Source: Chlamydiota bacterium
Lineage (GTDB): Bacteria > Chlamydiota > Chlamydiia > Chlamydiales > Rhabdochlamydiaceae
Reading direction: 5' to 3'
Length of the DNA: 64,000 nt
Assembly: GCA_022614855.1 (NCBI GenBank)
Contig: JAKEHU010000036.1
Coordinates: 1-64,000, forward strand
The position numbers and the translations under genes are program-made. This document shows, in pieces, positions 34,044 through 43,865 of the stretch (positions within the stretch are counted from its first letter, which is position 1; the number at the start of each line of letters is the position of its first letter). A model generated the notes under the pieces. The model was given only the letters and a program-made list of their open reading frames with translations. It was not told the DNA's origin and did no database searches.

Positions 34044-35594
34044 ATGACCCAAGCTAAAACTGCTGAATTTGGTAAATGGAGGTCACTTTTGTGGCCGGTT
34101 CATGCTTTTGAGTTAAAAAAACTCATACCCATGCTCCTCATGTTTTTCTTCATCAATTTTAACTACACAATTTTACGCGATACAAAAGATGCCTTAGTTG
34201 TAACGGCTCCAGGTTCAGGGGCTGAAGCGATCCCCTTTTTAAAGATCTGGGGAGTTCTTCCATTTGCTGTTCTATTTATGATTATTTACGCAAAACTCAG
34301 CAATATCCTTAGCAAAACAAAATTATTTTATACTACGATTATCTCCTTTCTTATCTTTTTTGCCCTTTTCGCCACCGTTCTCTACCCCAATAAGGACGCT
34401 TTGCATCCAACAGTTTTTGCCGATAAGATACAAGCCATTCTTCCAGAAGGACTTAGTGGACTTGTTGCCATATTTAGAAATTGGACATTTGCCCTTTTCT
34501 ACATCATGTCAGAACTCTGGGGAAGCATGGCCATGTCCCTTCTTTTCTGGGGATTTGCCAATGATACAACTCGCATTTCTGAATCGAAGCGATTCTATGC
34601 AATGTTTGGTTTAGGTGCCAATGCCGCAATGATTCCTTCTGGAGAATTAGTCACCTATTTTTCTAACTTCCGCAGCAAACTACCTGTAGAAATCGACGCT
34701 TGGGGTGTAACTTTGAACTACCTCGTTTTATCTGTAATTGCCGCAGGGATCATAGTCATGGGGATCTACTATTGGATAAATAAAAACATCCTCACCGATT
34801 CTAGATTTTTTGATCCTAACGAAGTGAAAAAGGCTAAAGAAAAACCAAAAATGCCTCTCAAAGAAAGTTTTGCCTACCTGTTTAAATCAAAATATTTACT
34901 TTGCATTGCAGTTCTTGTCATTGCCTATGGAATTTCCATTCAACTCGTTGAAGTGACTTGGAAACACCAGTTAAAACTTCAGTACCCAAACTCAAATGAT
35001 TATAACGCTTTTATGGGCCGTTTTTCCCAAATCACAGGAACTACAACTATTTTGATGATGCTCTTTATTGGAGGTAATGTCATTCGACGTTTTGGGTGGG
35101 GAACAGCTGCACTGATCACTCCTATCGTACTTCTCATTTCAGGGGTAGCTTTTTTTGCCTTTGTCATTTTTAGAGAACAGTTATCTCCCATGGTCGCCTT
35201 CTTTGGAGCCTCGAGCCTTATACTCGCTGTGATATTCGGAATGATCCAAAATGTCATGAGCAAGTCATCCAAGTATTCTCTATTCGACCCTACGAAAGAG
35301 ATGGCCTACATTCCTCTAGATGCTGAATCTAAAGTTAAAGGAAAGGCAGCTATTGACGTCGTTGGAGCAAGATTTGGAAAATCTGGTGGCGCCTTTGTCA
35401 ACGCAACATTAATTGGCTTTTTAGGCAGTGTAGAATTCATTACTCCTTATGTAGCAGGAATCCTCTTCTTCATCATTTTTGCATGGATCTTCTCAGCGAG
35501 ATCTCTGAATAAGAAATTCCTGAAGCTCAATGCAGAAAAAGAAGAACAAGCAAAAGCTGAAGCCGGCCAACCTGTGCTAAAAGCTCCAGTTTAA
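34044..35594 (+). CDS. tlc: ADP/ATP translocase (Tlc/Npt1 family)
   Basis: Inner-membrane nucleotide antiporter by which energy-parasitic bacteria take host ATP in exchange for ADP. It has 516 residues and about 12 hydrophobic helices; NYTILRDTKDALVVTAPGSG in helix 1-2 and the region around KGKAAIDVVGARFGKSGGAF are conserved in the family. The family occurs in Chlamydiales, Rickettsiales and plastids, so this gene strongly supports an obligate intracellular host-dependent organism. Whether it is a true ATP/ADP exchanger or a nucleotide importer of another specificity cannot be read from motifs. A GGCTAAA repeat follows the stop directly. Confidence 0.96.
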   Translation: MTQAKTAEFGKWRSLLWPVHAFELKKLIPMLLMFFFINFNYTILRDTKDALVVTAPGSGAEAIPFLKIWGVLPFAVLFMIIYAKLSNILSKTKLFYTTIISFLIFFALFATVLYPNKDALHPTVFADKIQAILPEGLSGLVAIFRNWTFALFYIMSELWGSMAMSLLFWGFANDTTRISESKRFYAMFGLGANAAMIPSGELVTYFSNFRSKLPVEIDAWGVTLNYLVLSVIAAGIIVMGIYYWINKNILTDSRFFDPNEVKKAKEKPKMPLKESFAYLFKSKYLLCIAVLVIAYGISIQLVEVTWKHQLKLQYPNSNDYNAFMGRFSQITGTTTILMMLFIGGNVIRRFGWGTAALITPIVLLISGVAFFAFVIFREQLSPMVAFFGASSLILAVIFGMIQNVMSKSSKYSLFDPTKEMAYIPLDAESKVKGKAAIDVVGARFGKSGGAFVNATLIGFLGSVEFITPYVAGILFFIIFAWIFSARSLNKKFLKLNAEKEEQAKAEAGQPVLKAPV

Positions 35595-35706
35595 GAAAGG
35601 CTAAAGGCTAAAGTATAAAGGCTAAAAAAAGAAAGATAGTCTAGCTAAAAATCAAAATGCAAATCCTCTAATCTAGCCTTTAGATTTTAGCTTTTACCCT
35701 TTAAGA
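35595..35706. repeat. GGCTAAA-type palindromic intergenic repeat, copy 3
   Basis: Begins right after the tlc stop: GAAAGGCTAAAGGCTAAAGT, another GGCTAAA unit, an AT-rich centre, then CTAGCCTTTAGATTTTAGCT and further units. It ends a few bases before the orphan gene at 35710. This copy (about 112 bp) is the longest of the four. Confidence 0.75.
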
Positions 35707-35709
35707 AGT

Positions 35710-36363
35710 ATGATCTATTTTAATTCTTATTTACCTAGCACTTTTTCAGAATTTTTGCCTACGATCGCGAGTAAATACCAATCTCTATTTCAGACTGCAT
35801 CTAGTCCATTGACGAATCAATTGAATAAGGCAAGAAAGTTTGAAAATATTTATCTACTTAGCTCTTTAACCATTATTCTTGTCAGCTGCATCTATTTTTT
35901 TTCCAAATTTTACTTTAAAAAACCAGTATCCAACATGAAGGTGGAATGGTCAATGTACTGTGTTTTAAACCGTATGCAAGAGAAAATTAAAACAACTAAT
36001 CGAGCTGCCTTAGAAAAAATATGGGGAAAGTTATATCAGGATACACGGTTGAAAAGCTATTCACATCTATCAGAAGAAGAGATTTTTTTCATAACCACTT
36101 TGGAACAAAAGATTTTTTATCTTGAATCAACACGAAAAAACCTTGTTAAAGATCCCTATATTTTCATCTTTAATGCTCTCATAGAACATCTAAAAACTTC
36201 TCTTTCTCATAAAATTATTAATACCTTTCCTGATTTGGAAAGGTTTTTTACTCTTTCTAATCTCTCGTCATTAAGTTCTCTAAAGAATATTATGATCGAT
36301 CCAGAATACTTCAAAAGGTTTATATTCCCAAAAAAGACTACTACGCTTTCAAAACCTTCATAA
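35710..36363 (+). CDS. Single-pass membrane orphan protein (217 aa)
   Basis: Not recognised. After an N-terminal amphipathic segment of about 45 residues it has one strong hydrophobic helix ([18 protein letters not shown], about 48-66), then a mostly helical, Lys/Ser/Leu-rich domain of about 150 residues. There is no Cys-rich or catalytic-looking motif. The base composition is more AT-rich than the conserved flanking genes. It converges on lepA and overlaps its 3' end by 23 bases. In Chlamydia nothing lies between lepA and npt1 (from memory), so it looks like a lineage-specific insertion, possibly a secreted membrane protein. Confidence 0.6.
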   Translation: MIYFNSYLPSTFSEFLPTIASKYQSLFQTASSPLTNQLNKARKFENIYLLSSLTIILVSCIYFFSKFYFKKPVSNMKVEWSMYCVLNRMQEKIKTTNRAALEKIWGKLYQDTRLKSYSHLSEEEIFFITTLEQKIFYLESTRKNLVKDPYIFIFNALIEHLKTSLSHKIINTFPDLERFFTLSNLSSLSSLKNIMIDPEYFKRFIFPKKTTTLSKPS

Positions 36364-38143
36364 AGGCTTCCTGCGGGATGGTCACTTTGCCGATTTCCTT
36401 CATCTTTTTCTTTCCCTTTTTCTGCTTTTCCCATAGTTTGCGCTTGCGGGTGATATCGCCCCCGTAACATTTTGCTGTGACATTTTTTGTAATGGCTGCG
36501 ATTGTTTCTCTGGCTATGATTTTTCCTCCCACGGCCGCCTGAATGGGAACCTTGAATTGCTGGCGGGGAATCACATCGATCAGTTTTTCGCAAATGGCTC
36601 TTCCTTTCATTTCTGCTTTAGAGCGATGGATGAGGCAAGAAAAGGCATCGACAGGCTCTTCATTCACCCGAATTTCCAATTTGATGATGTCCCCTGGTTC
36701 ATATCGATCAAATTCATAATCAAAAGAGCCATACCCCTGTGTTAGAGATTTTAGCTTATCGTTAAAGTCGGTGATGATCTCATTCAAGGGAAAGCGATAA
36801 TGGAGCAAAAGTCTCTTGGCATCCATTGTCTCTGCCTTACCGAGAGTTCCTCTTTTTTCCATGCCAAGGCCCATGATTGCACCCAAATATTCAGATGGGG
36901 CCATGATGCGGCATTTTACCCAAGGTTCATCCACAATATCGATTGAAACTGGATCGGGATAATGAGCGACATTGTCGATTTCTACCTGTTTTCCGTTTGT
37001 CAGATTAAATCTGTATACAACACTTGGCGCAGTTGTGATGATGTCTAAATCAAATTCTCTATGGAGCCGCTCATAGACAATTTCCAGGTGCAAAAGACCT
37101 AAAAACCCACAGCGGAATCCAAAGCCGAGTGCAAGACTACTTTCCTGCTCTACATGCAGAGCAGAATCATTCAACTGCAATTTGAATAGAGCATCTTTTA
37201 ACGACTCAAAATCAGAGGAGTCTACTGGATAAATTCCAGCAAATACCACAGGAGAAATGATGCGAAAACCAGGAAGTGGTTCTTTTGCAGGAGTTGTTTT
37301 CAGAGTAAGCGTATCTCCAATTTTTATATCGGATGTCTTTTTGATGTTTGCAGCGATATACCCTACCTCTCCTGGCCTGAGTATCTCGACGGGCTTTTCA
37401 TCAGGAGAAAAAATTCCCACCTCTAACACCTCAAAAATTTTGCCCGTAGCTATAAATTGGATCTGGGTTTTTTTTCGAATCTCTCCCTCTACAATCCGAA
37501 CATAGACTAGAACTCCTTTGTAAGGATCATAATGGGAATCAAAGACAAGGGCGCGCAAAAAATTTCCTGGAAATTCTTTTGGGGGAGGGACAGCAATGAT
37601 AATTCGTTCGATGATTTCTTTGATGCCAATCCCAGTTTTTGCAGAAGCTAAGATTGCATGTGAAGTATCAAGGCCGATCACATCCTCGATTTGTTGTTTT
37701 ACCCCCTCTGGGTCGGCAGCCGAAAGATCGATTTTATTGATGACGGGAACAATTTCTAGTCCTCGTTCAATGGCAAGATAGACATTCGCAAGAGTTTGCG
37801 CTTGCACTCCTTGAACCGCATCGACGACAAGAAGCGCCCCTTCACAGGCGGCAAGAGAGCGAGACACCTCATAAGAAAAATCGACATGGCCGGGAGTATC
37901 GATAAAATTGATCTGGTAGGTGTGACCATCATCTGCGTCATAGTACATGGTCACAGGGTGTGCTTTTATTGTAATCCCCCTTTCTCTTTCCAGATCCATT
38001 GCATCGAGCACCTGCTCTACCATTTCCCTGGAAGAAAGGGTCTTTGTCAATTCTAACAAACGATCGGCAATGGTAGATTTTCCATGATCGATATGGGCAA
38101 TAATTGAAAAATTTCTTATGTATTTTTGGTTATATTCGAACAT
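36341..38143 (-). CDS. lepA: Elongation factor 4 (LepA)
   Basis: Ribosomal GTPase that back-translocates or otherwise rescues stalled ribosomes. The 600-residue length is standard. G1 [17 protein letters not shown]3 DTPGHVDF, G4 NKIDL and the C-terminal LepA-specific region ([57 protein letters not shown]) are all present. It lies between the two accessory genes at 35710 and 38176, which break the gnd-lepA-npt1 block. Confidence 0.98.
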   Translation of the reverse strand: MFEYNQKYIRNFSIIAHIDHGKSTIADRLLELTKTLSSREMVEQVLDAMDLERERGITIKAHPVTMYYDADDGHTYQINFIDTPGHVDFSYEVSRSLAACEGALLVVDAVQGVQAQTLANVYLAIERGLEIVPVINKIDLSAADPEGVKQQIEDVIGLDTSHAILASAKTGIGIKEIIERIIIAVPPPKEFPGNFLRALVFDSHYDPYKGVLVYVRIVEGEIRKKTQIQFIATGKIFEVLEVGIFSPDEKPVEILRPGEVGYIAANIKKTSDIKIGDTLTLKTTPAKEPLPGFRIISPVVFAGIYPVDSSDFESLKDALFKLQLNDSALHVEQESSLALGFGFRCGFLGLLHLEIVYERLHREFDLDIITTAPSVVYRFNLTNGKQVEIDNVAHYPDPVSIDIVDEPWVKCRIMAPSEYLGAIMGLGMEKRGTLGKAETMDAKRLLLHYRFPLNEIITDFNDKLKSLTQGYGSFDYEFDRYEPGDIIKLEIRVNEEPVDAFSCLIHRSKAEMKGRAICEKLIDVIPRQQFKVPIQAAVGGKIIARETIAAITKNVTAKCYGGDITRKRKLWEKQKKGKKKMKEIGKVTIPQEAFMKVLKA

Positions 38144-38175
38144 TGATGTGTTTGTTTTTAAATTTTCCTAAGATT

Positions 38176-39369
38176 ATGATAGTGGCTATGTTTGAAGGAA
38201 TTACAGGTAATTTTAATCTTGGCCCTATATATATCTACTATCAGAAGGTAGATGATAAATTAGTGAAGATCTTTTATCAATATGTCTTCACCCTTCCTGG
38301 TACAATTACTACAGCTTGCGCTACAGGGTGTGCTGTTTTCACCGAATCTCCTCTAGCGATCGGTGCTGCTCTAATCACTCTTTTTGTTCTGGTTGCCTTT
38401 GATCTTTCCCATAGAGCAAAAACAAAAAACATGGATAAACCAGCCAGTTATGCTTCTTACGCTCCTTATGTGGAAAATCAACCAGTTCCAATTGCTCGAG
38501 ATGATACTATGAATTGTTTTCTCAATTCATTCATTTGGCTACTCATCCATTCTCAGCTGTTGAATAAAGTAAAAGAATTCTCAGATAAAAAGGATCCTTT
38601 TATTTCTTCCTTACAAAAAATAATTGATGAATATGAAAATGCAAAAAATCTATCTAAAGCAGAGAATCGAACTTACATTATCTCTTCAACTTTAATTACA
38701 GACTTTCGCAATACCATATCAAAGAGTTTGGATCTTGGCGAGCAGGATGATCCCATGGCTTTGTTGCAAGCTCTTCTTGTTAAACTAAATGTAAAACTAC
38801 CTATAAAGCGCATTGTCAACCAACCCAATCAAGATAACATAGAACAAAAACGAGACAATGAAGTGTGCCGTTGGATTGATCTCAACTTACTTCCACATAA
38901 AGGCAGGCAGAAAGTTGAATTTAATTCATTAATCGAAGAATTTCTAGGATATGTAACAGATGAAAATCAATTGATTCATCTTGAGTTTGATTCTGCACCC
39001 GATAATCTTTTCTTTGATTGCAAGAGAACATATCAGGAAAATGATCATAAAACAGGCGTTATTTCCGAAAGAAGAAAAATCACAACAGAATTGGTATTCC
39101 CTTCCAAAAAATTCATTGTCCTTATTGATAAATCTGATAATTGTGAAATATATCGCCCTACAGTGTTTTTAAAACATGGCGGTGAAATTGATTATGGGCA
39201 CTGGACTGCTTATGTTAAAACAGTGACATCCACTGGGAAAATTCAATGGTGGCATTGCAATGACAATATTGTTCAAAAAATAGAAGAAGAAAAAGTTGAT
39301 AATGCTTTAAAAACCAGTGAAATTTTCTATTTTGAAAAAGGCGATATCTCCTCTCTTACTGGTTCGTGA
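38176..39369 (+). CDS. Putative USP-type (peptidase C19) deubiquitinase, membrane anchored
   Basis: 397 residues (start uncertain: ATGs also at 38146 and 38188, none with a good ribosome site). Near residue 37-78 two hydrophobic stretches (ATGCAVFTESPLAIGAALIT) suggest membrane insertion. The catalytic pattern of ubiquitin-specific proteases follows: Cys box TMNCFLNSFIWLL (Cys114), His box YGHWTAYVKT (His342) and WWHCNDNIVQ (Asp363), compared with NTCYMNS, GHYTAYV and W..FDD..V of USPs. Bacteria lack ubiquitin, so the natural target would be host conjugates and the protein would be a secreted effector. It stands between lepA and pirin, in an otherwise conserved block. Confidence 0.72.
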   Translation: MIVAMFEGITGNFNLGPIYIYYQKVDDKLVKIFYQYVFTLPGTITTACATGCAVFTESPLAIGAALITLFVLVAFDLSHRAKTKNMDKPASYASYAPYVENQPVPIARDDTMNCFLNSFIWLLIHSQLLNKVKEFSDKKDPFISSLQKIIDEYENAKNLSKAENRTYIISSTLITDFRNTISKSLDLGEQDDPMALLQALLVKLNVKLPIKRIVNQPNQDNIEQKRDNEVCRWIDLNLLPHKGRQKVEFNSLIEEFLGYVTDENQLIHLEFDSAPDNLFFDCKRTYQENDHKTGVISERRKITTELVFPSKKFIVLIDKSDNCEIYRPTVFLKHGGEIDYGHWTAYVKTVTSTGKIQWWHCNDNIVQKIEEEKVDNALKTSEIFYFEKGDISSLTGS

Positions 39370-39403
39370 TCGTGTTGATGTAAAAAAGTAGTAGAACAGC
39401 AGC

Positions 39404-40135
39404 TCAAAGAGCAGTCATTCCCACTTCAATGAGGAGAATTTCACTGTTTTTCTTCGCATGAATGGCGATCTCTTTTATCCCTCGTATTGCCGCAGAATCC
39501 CCTTTTTTTAAGATCTTTCCCTCGACATCCATTTCTCCTTTGATTACGAAGAGATAAAGGCCATGTTTTTGCGAACGAATGGTATGGGTGACTTTTGTTT
39601 CAGGGTCTAATTTTCCAAGGAGAAAAGTTGCATCTTGATGAATAAAGACGCTCTCCTCTCTTTTTTCACCGGAAACAATAGGGTAAAGACAATTTTTCCA
39701 GACTTCTTTGTCAAATTTTTTTTGCTCATATTCAGGTTGAATATCTCTTTCCCTTGGAAAAATCCATATTTGTAATAAATGTACGGGGATAAGTTTAGAG
39801 CCATTGTACTCAGAATGAGAGATTCCCTTGCCTGCTGACATTCTTTGGACCTCTCCCGCTTGCAATTTCCCTTTATTTCCTAAAGTATCCTCATGTTCTA
39901 AGAGTCCCTCAAGAACAATGGTGATAATTTCCATATTGCTATGTTCGTGCTGAGCAAAACCCTGTTTTGGGCGTATAGTATCCTCATTTAACACGCGCAA
40001 AGAGCCAAAGCCCAGTTTTTGTGGGTGGTAAAAATTTCCAAAACTAAAGCTATGAAAACTCTTTAGCCAGGTGTTTTCAGTCAACCCTCTTTCTTGTGAA
40101 GGAAAAATCTCAATTTTTAGTTGATTGTCATGCAT
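39404..40135 (-). CDS. Pirin family protein
   Basis: Bicupin of 243 residues resembling YhaK/pirin proteins. SFHSFSFGNFYHPQKLGFG, then QHEHSNMEIITIVLEG (metal-binding His pair) and GEVQRMSAGKGISHSEYN carry the conserved cupin-1 ligands. Pirins may act as quercetin dioxygenases or as redox-sensing regulators; the role here is open. I chose the ATG at 40135, which overlaps the end of gnd by eight bases. The longer reading through gnd is a shadow. Probably co-transcribed with gnd. Confidence 0.9.
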   Translation of the reverse strand: MHDNQLKIEIFPSQERGLTENTWLKSFHSFSFGNFYHPQKLGFGSLRVLNEDTIRPKQGFAQHEHSNMEIITIVLEGLLEHEDTLGNKGKLQAGEVQRMSAGKGISHSEYNGSKLIPVHLLQIWIFPRERDIQPEYEQKKFDKEVWKNCLYPIVSGEKREESVFIHQDATFLLGKLDPETKVTHTIRSQKHGLYLFVIKGEMDVEGKILKKGDSAAIRGIKEIAIHAKKNSEILLIEVGMTAL

Positions 40136-41582
40136 TGTATGCAGTTGATGTGACATTTCCACCTGTTCCACTCCAATTAGTATGGAAGAATTTATTCCTT
40201 GGTTGATCGATTCGCTCATATAAATGGGCACCAAAAAAGTCCCGCAAGGCTTGCAGTAAGTTGGCGGGAAGCTGCCCGCTGCGATATCCATCAAAAAAGG
40301 AAAGAGCTGCATAAAAACAAGGCACGGGAATTCCATATTTTGCAGCTATTTCTACAACATTTCTAAAGCCAGATTCGCATTTTATCAATGATTCTCTAAA
40401 AAAATCATCCAAAAGCAAACTTTCTAACATCTTATTTTTATCAAAAGCTTTTTTAATATCATTTAAAAATCTACTTCGAATGATGCAACCAGCTCTCCAC
40501 ATTAGGGCAATCGATCCAAAATTGAGATTCCATTTCATCTCTTTTGCAGCAGCTCTCATGAGCATAAAGCCCTGCGCATAGCTGATGATCTTGGAAGAAT
40601 AAAGAGCATCCCCAATTTCTTCGATGAATTTTTCTCTGTTCCCTTTAAATTCCTCTTTTTTCTTTGGAAAAAATTTTGTCATTTTTACTCTCTCTTCTTT
40701 TAATGCTGAGAGAAATCGAGCAAATACGGCTTCTGCAATTAATGTTAAGGGTTGTCCCAAATCAAGAGCGCTGACCGCGGTCCATTTTCCTGTCCCCTTT
40801 TGCTGAGCAACGTCTAAAATCTTGTCGACAAGTGGAGTGCCATCTTTTTCTTTGTGTTTAAAAATAGCGCTTGTAATTTCAATGAGATAGCTTTTGAGAA
40901 ATCCCTGATTCCATTTTGCATAAATTTTTGCAAGTTCATCTGGTTTGCATCCGAGAAGTTCGTGAAGGAGATGATAGGATTCACAGATGAGTTGCATGTC
41001 CCCATATTCGATTCCGTTATGGACCATTTTCACATAGTGGCCAGCACCACCGCTCCCTACCCAATCACAGCAGGGCAATCCATCTTCTTCTGCTTTTGCC
41101 GCAATAGCTTGAAAAATGGGTTTCATAAGAGGCCAGCCTTTTTCGTTTCCGCCTGGCATGATCGAAGGACCATGTCTTGCTCCTTCTTCTCCTCCAGAAA
41201 TCCCTGTGCCAATAAATAAAATTCCCTTGTCACTTAATTCTTTGCACCTTCTCTCACTATCCAAAAAGTGGCTATTTCCTCCATCGATTAGAATATCTCC
41301 TTTTTCGAGGAAGGGAAGACACTCTTCAATGAGTTCATCAACAGGCTTCCCTGCCTTGATCATGAGCATCACTTTGCGGGGTTTTTTTAACTTAGCAAAA
41401 AATTCTTTTAATGAATGCATTCCAAGAATATTTGTCCCTTTTGCTGGACCTTGCAAAAATTCATCTACTTTAGAAGTCGTTCGATTAAATACGGCAACCT
41501 TAAAGCCATGATCATGCATGTTTAAAACCAAATTTTGTCCCATTACAGCAAGGCCGATGAGTCCAATGTCTGCTTCCATCAT
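40128..41582 (-). CDS. gnd: 6-phosphogluconate dehydrogenase
   Basis: NADP-dependent oxidative decarboxylation of 6-phosphogluconate to ribulose-5-phosphate (pentose-phosphate pathway). 484 residues, standard length. It starts with the Rossmann motif GLAVMGQNLVLNM; DGGNSHFLDSERR, GTGISGGEEGARHGPSIMPG and the C-terminal QPRNKFFHTNW are family hallmarks. In Chlamydia it is CT063, two genes from npt1, as in this block. Confidence 0.97.
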   Translation of the reverse strand: MMEADIGLIGLAVMGQNLVLNMHDHGFKVAVFNRTTSKVDEFLQGPAKGTNILGMHSLKEFFAKLKKPRKVMLMIKAGKPVDELIEECLPFLEKGDILIDGGNSHFLDSERRCKELSDKGILFIGTGISGGEEGARHGPSIMPGGNEKGWPLMKPIFQAIAAKAEEDGLPCCDWVGSGGAGHYVKMVHNGIEYGDMQLICESYHLLHELLGCKPDELAKIYAKWNQGFLKSYLIEITSAIFKHKEKDGTPLVDKILDVAQQKGTGKWTAVSALDLGQPLTLIAEAVFARFLSALKEERVKMTKFFPKKKEEFKGNREKFIEEIGDALYSSKIISYAQGFMLMRAAAKEMKWNLNFGSIALMWRAGCIIRSRFLNDIKKAFDKNKMLESLLLDDFFRESLIKCESGFRNVVEIAAKYGIPVPCFYAALSFFDGYRSGQLPANLLQALRDFFGAHLYERIDQPRNKFFHTNWSGTGGNVTSTAYNA

Positions 41583-41629
41583 TTTTTTAATTACTCTTTA
41601 TCCCTACAAATTAGTAAAATGCCTGCTGC

Positions 41630-41702
41630 GTCCTCGTAGCTCAGGGGATAGAGCGGTTGCCTCCTAAGCAGCAGGTCGCGCGTTCAACTCGCGCCGAGGG
41701 CA
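41630..41702 (+). tRNA. tRNA-Arg (CCU)
   Basis: 73 bases with a seven-pair acceptor stem (GTCCTCG / CGAGGGC, one G-U), D arm GCTCAGGGGATAGAGC, anticodon arm with loop CTCCTAA (anticodon CCU), T arm with GCGCG/CGCGC stem and TTCAACT loop. A at 73; CCA is not encoded. It lies between the divergently placed gnd start and the amiA 3' end. Confidence 0.93.
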
Positions 41703-41720
41703 AATTTTTCCCCTCTTGAA

Positions 41721-42395
41721 TTAAGATTTTAAATACTTTTCCACACCTTGTGCAATGCCTTTCGCAATTTTATTTAAATATTGATTTGTTTTAAGTAGAT
41801 TTCTCTCTTCGATATTTGTAAGGAAGCCTCCCTCAACCAGAATGGAAGGGACCTGTGTATCCCGAATGACCTGAAACTTTCCCTGTTTTACCCCTCTTGA
41901 ATGGGCGGTTGTCTGATCGCAAAGTTCAAATAAAATGCAATTTGCCAGCTTTTTAGAAAAAAGAGTCCGACTTTTATCTTTTGAATTGTGATAAAAAATT
42001 TCAATTCCACGCGCAGAAGGACTTATAGAGGCATTAAAATGGACACTGATAAAAATAGAGGGTCTTCTTCGATTGCCGATCACCACTCTTTGAGCTAAAG
42101 AAAGATAGGTATCTTTGCTTCTGGTGAGGATAACTTTGTATCCTAAAGATTCCAAGTGTCTTTTCGCTAAAAAACAGGTTTTGAGAGTGATCTGTTTTTC
42201 CAGAAATCTGCGAACTTTTGCCCCTTCATCTGTGCCACCATGGCCAGGATCCAATATGACAAGAGGTTTTGGTAGATGAGGAATTGCAATTTCTTTGTGA
42301 TGAGAATAAATGGTGACAGTTTCAGGAAGGATTTCAAAGCCCTTTAGCTGTAATGAGAAGAAAAGAAAAAAAACTGATAAGAAAAAACGGTTCAA
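41721..42395 (-). CDS. amiA: N-acetylmuramoyl-L-alanine amidase
   Basis: Exported zinc amidase that cuts stem peptides from muramic acid, needed in cell separation. 224 residues with a signal peptide (FFLSVFFLFFSLQLKG, about 1-20). Amidase_3 motifs VILDPGHGGTDEGA, SVHFNAS and the C-terminal PSILVEGGFLTN include the expected zinc ligands (His, Glu, His) and catalytic Glu. There is no AMIN domain. It ends the mraZ-to-amiA operon; in Chlamydia AmiA works on the minimal septal peptidoglycan ring. Confidence 0.93.
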   Translation of the reverse strand: MNRFFLSVFFLFFSLQLKGFEILPETVTIYSHHKEIAIPHLPKPLVILDPGHGGTDEGAKVRRFLEKQITLKTCFLAKRHLESLGYKVILTRSKDTYLSLAQRVVIGNRRRPSIFISVHFNASISPSARGIEIFYHNSKDKSRTLFSKKLANCILFELCDQTTAHSRGVKQGKFQVIRDTQVPSILVEGGFLTNIEERNLLKTNQYLNKIAKGIAQGVEKYLKS

Positions 42396-42404
42396 AGCTT
42401 CACC

Positions 42405-43865
42405 TTATTTAACGCGAGCTGCTTTCATAGCAATTTCTACATCATCAAAATCGACAGTCTTGTGCGAAAAAACCTGCTTTTTCTCATGTCCTTTTCCAGC
42501 AATGAGAATAAAATCATCTCTTTTTGCATGAGCAATCGCCTTTTCAATGGCAGCTTTTCTATCCAACTCTACGACCACTTTATCTTTGTGAAATGCAAAT
42601 CCCTCTAAAATTTCCTTCACAATTTCTTGAGGGTCTTCTCCTCGAGGATTATCGGTGGTAACATAGGAAAGATCAGAAAGCTGCGCAGCTACCTTTCCCA
42701 TTTCTTTTCTTTTGCTTTTATCGCGATCTCCTCCACAGCCAAATACAGTGATGATTTTAGCACTGCTTTTCCGCAGGGGATGTAAAGTAGAAAGCACATT
42801 CTTTAGCCCGTCTTCCGTATGCGCATAATCGACAAAAATATTGAGTCCAAGACCATTTTCTATTTTTTGCAATCTTCCTTCTACTCCTTTAAATTTTGAG
42901 AGGATTTCACTGGATGCATCCAAAGAAATTCCAAATGATAATCCCACTGCAATTGCTCCAAGAATATTATAAACATTAAACTTTCCGATCAATCCCACTT
43001 GAAAAACAGTTTTTTTTCCTTCAAAACTCACTTCAAATTGAACAAACTTTTCCGTCATTCGTAAAATTTTTCCTTTCATATCAGCAGTTTCAGACTCTAT
43101 GCCAAATTTGAGTTTTTTCGCTTTTGTCACTTCTGAAAATCGAGAAGAATGGGGATCATCTGCATTGATTACTGCTGTGGCTTTTTCATCGATCATTTCA
43201 AATAGTTTAAGTTTTGATCGAAGATAATGATCTAATGTAATGTGATAATCGAGATGATCTAGCGTTAAATTGGTAAAAACTGCAGTGGTAAATGCGATTT
43301 CTCTTATTCTGCCTTGATCTAATCCGTGAGAGGAAACTTCCATCGTCACAGCTTTGCAACCTGCTTCAACCATTTCACTGAGCAGCCTTTGATTGGTCAC
43401 GACATCATAAGTTGCCATTGTCGAAGGGAAATGGCGATCGCCAATGATCCATTCTATAGTTCCAATAACTCCTGTCTTTAGACCTGAATGATTTAAAAGA
43501 TGGTAAATGAGAAAACTGGTGGTGGTCTTTCCATTTGTTCCTGTAATGCCGATTAAAGAAAGTTGCTTGGAAGGATGGCCATAAAATTCTGCAGCAAGGC
43601 GCGGTTCAATTTCTTCTACTTGAGGATAAATCAATTGGACGACATCTAAAAAAGGATCATAGACATCTGTCAAAACAGCCACACTTCCTCCAGAAATTGC
43701 TTCTGGAATAAAGAGATTTCCATCAAATTTTTTGCCTTTTCTCGCAATAAAAAGACTCCCTGGTGTAGCAAGTTTGGAGTTATTGCAAAGATTTGCAACT
43801 TCGATATCCCTATTCCCCTTTACGAGAATCTCAGGAAAATTTTTAAGCAACTGTTTAAGGTTCAT
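42405..43865 (-). CDS. murE: UDP-MurNAc-tripeptide synthetase (meso-DAP adding)
   Basis: Mur ligase, 486 residues, adding meso-diaminopimelate to UDP-MurNAc-L-Ala-D-Glu. It has the ATP site GITGTNGKTTTSF, HGLDQGRIREIAF with preceding conserved Glu/His, a carbamylated-Lys region, and the specificity motif DNPRGEDP, whose DNPR marks meso-DAP enzymes. I chose the ATG at 43865, four codons inside the longest reading; upstream bases belong to the 165-bp palindrome copy C, which separates the gene from ftsI. Confidence 0.95.
   Translation of the reverse strand: MNLKQLLKNFPEILVKGNRDIEVANLCNNSKLATPGSLFIARKGKKFDGNLFIPEAISGGSVAVLTDVYDPFLDVVQLIYPQVEEIEPRLAAEFYGHPSKQLSLIGITGTNGKTTTSFLIYHLLNHSGLKTGVIGTIEWIIGDRHFPSTMATYDVVTNQRLLSEMVEAGCKAVTMEVSSHGLDQGRIREIAFTTAVFTNLTLDHLDYHITLDHYLRSKLKLFEMIDEKATAVINADDPHSSRFSEVTKAKKLKFGIESETADMKGKILRMTEKFVQFEVSFEGKKTVFQVGLIGKFNVYNILGAIAVGLSFGISLDASSEILSKFKGVEGRLQKIENGLGLNIFVDYAHTEDGLKNVLSTLHPLRKSSAKIITVFGCGGDRDKSKRKEMGKVAAQLSDLSYVTTDNPRGEDPQEIVKEILEGFAFHKDKVVVELDRKAAIEKAIAHAKRDDFILIAGKGHEKKQVFSHKTVDFDDVEIAMKAARVK

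Noticed and set aside
38104-38175. Longer start (TTG at 38104) for the USP-like gene
   Set aside because: It would overlap the lepA start codon region on the other strand and lacks a ribosome site; ATGs at 38146, 38176 and 38188 are all more plausible.
40136-40336. N-terminal extension of pirin into gnd
   Set aside because: The extra residues are an out-of-frame reading of the conserved gnd 3' region; pirin homology begins near the ATG at 40135.
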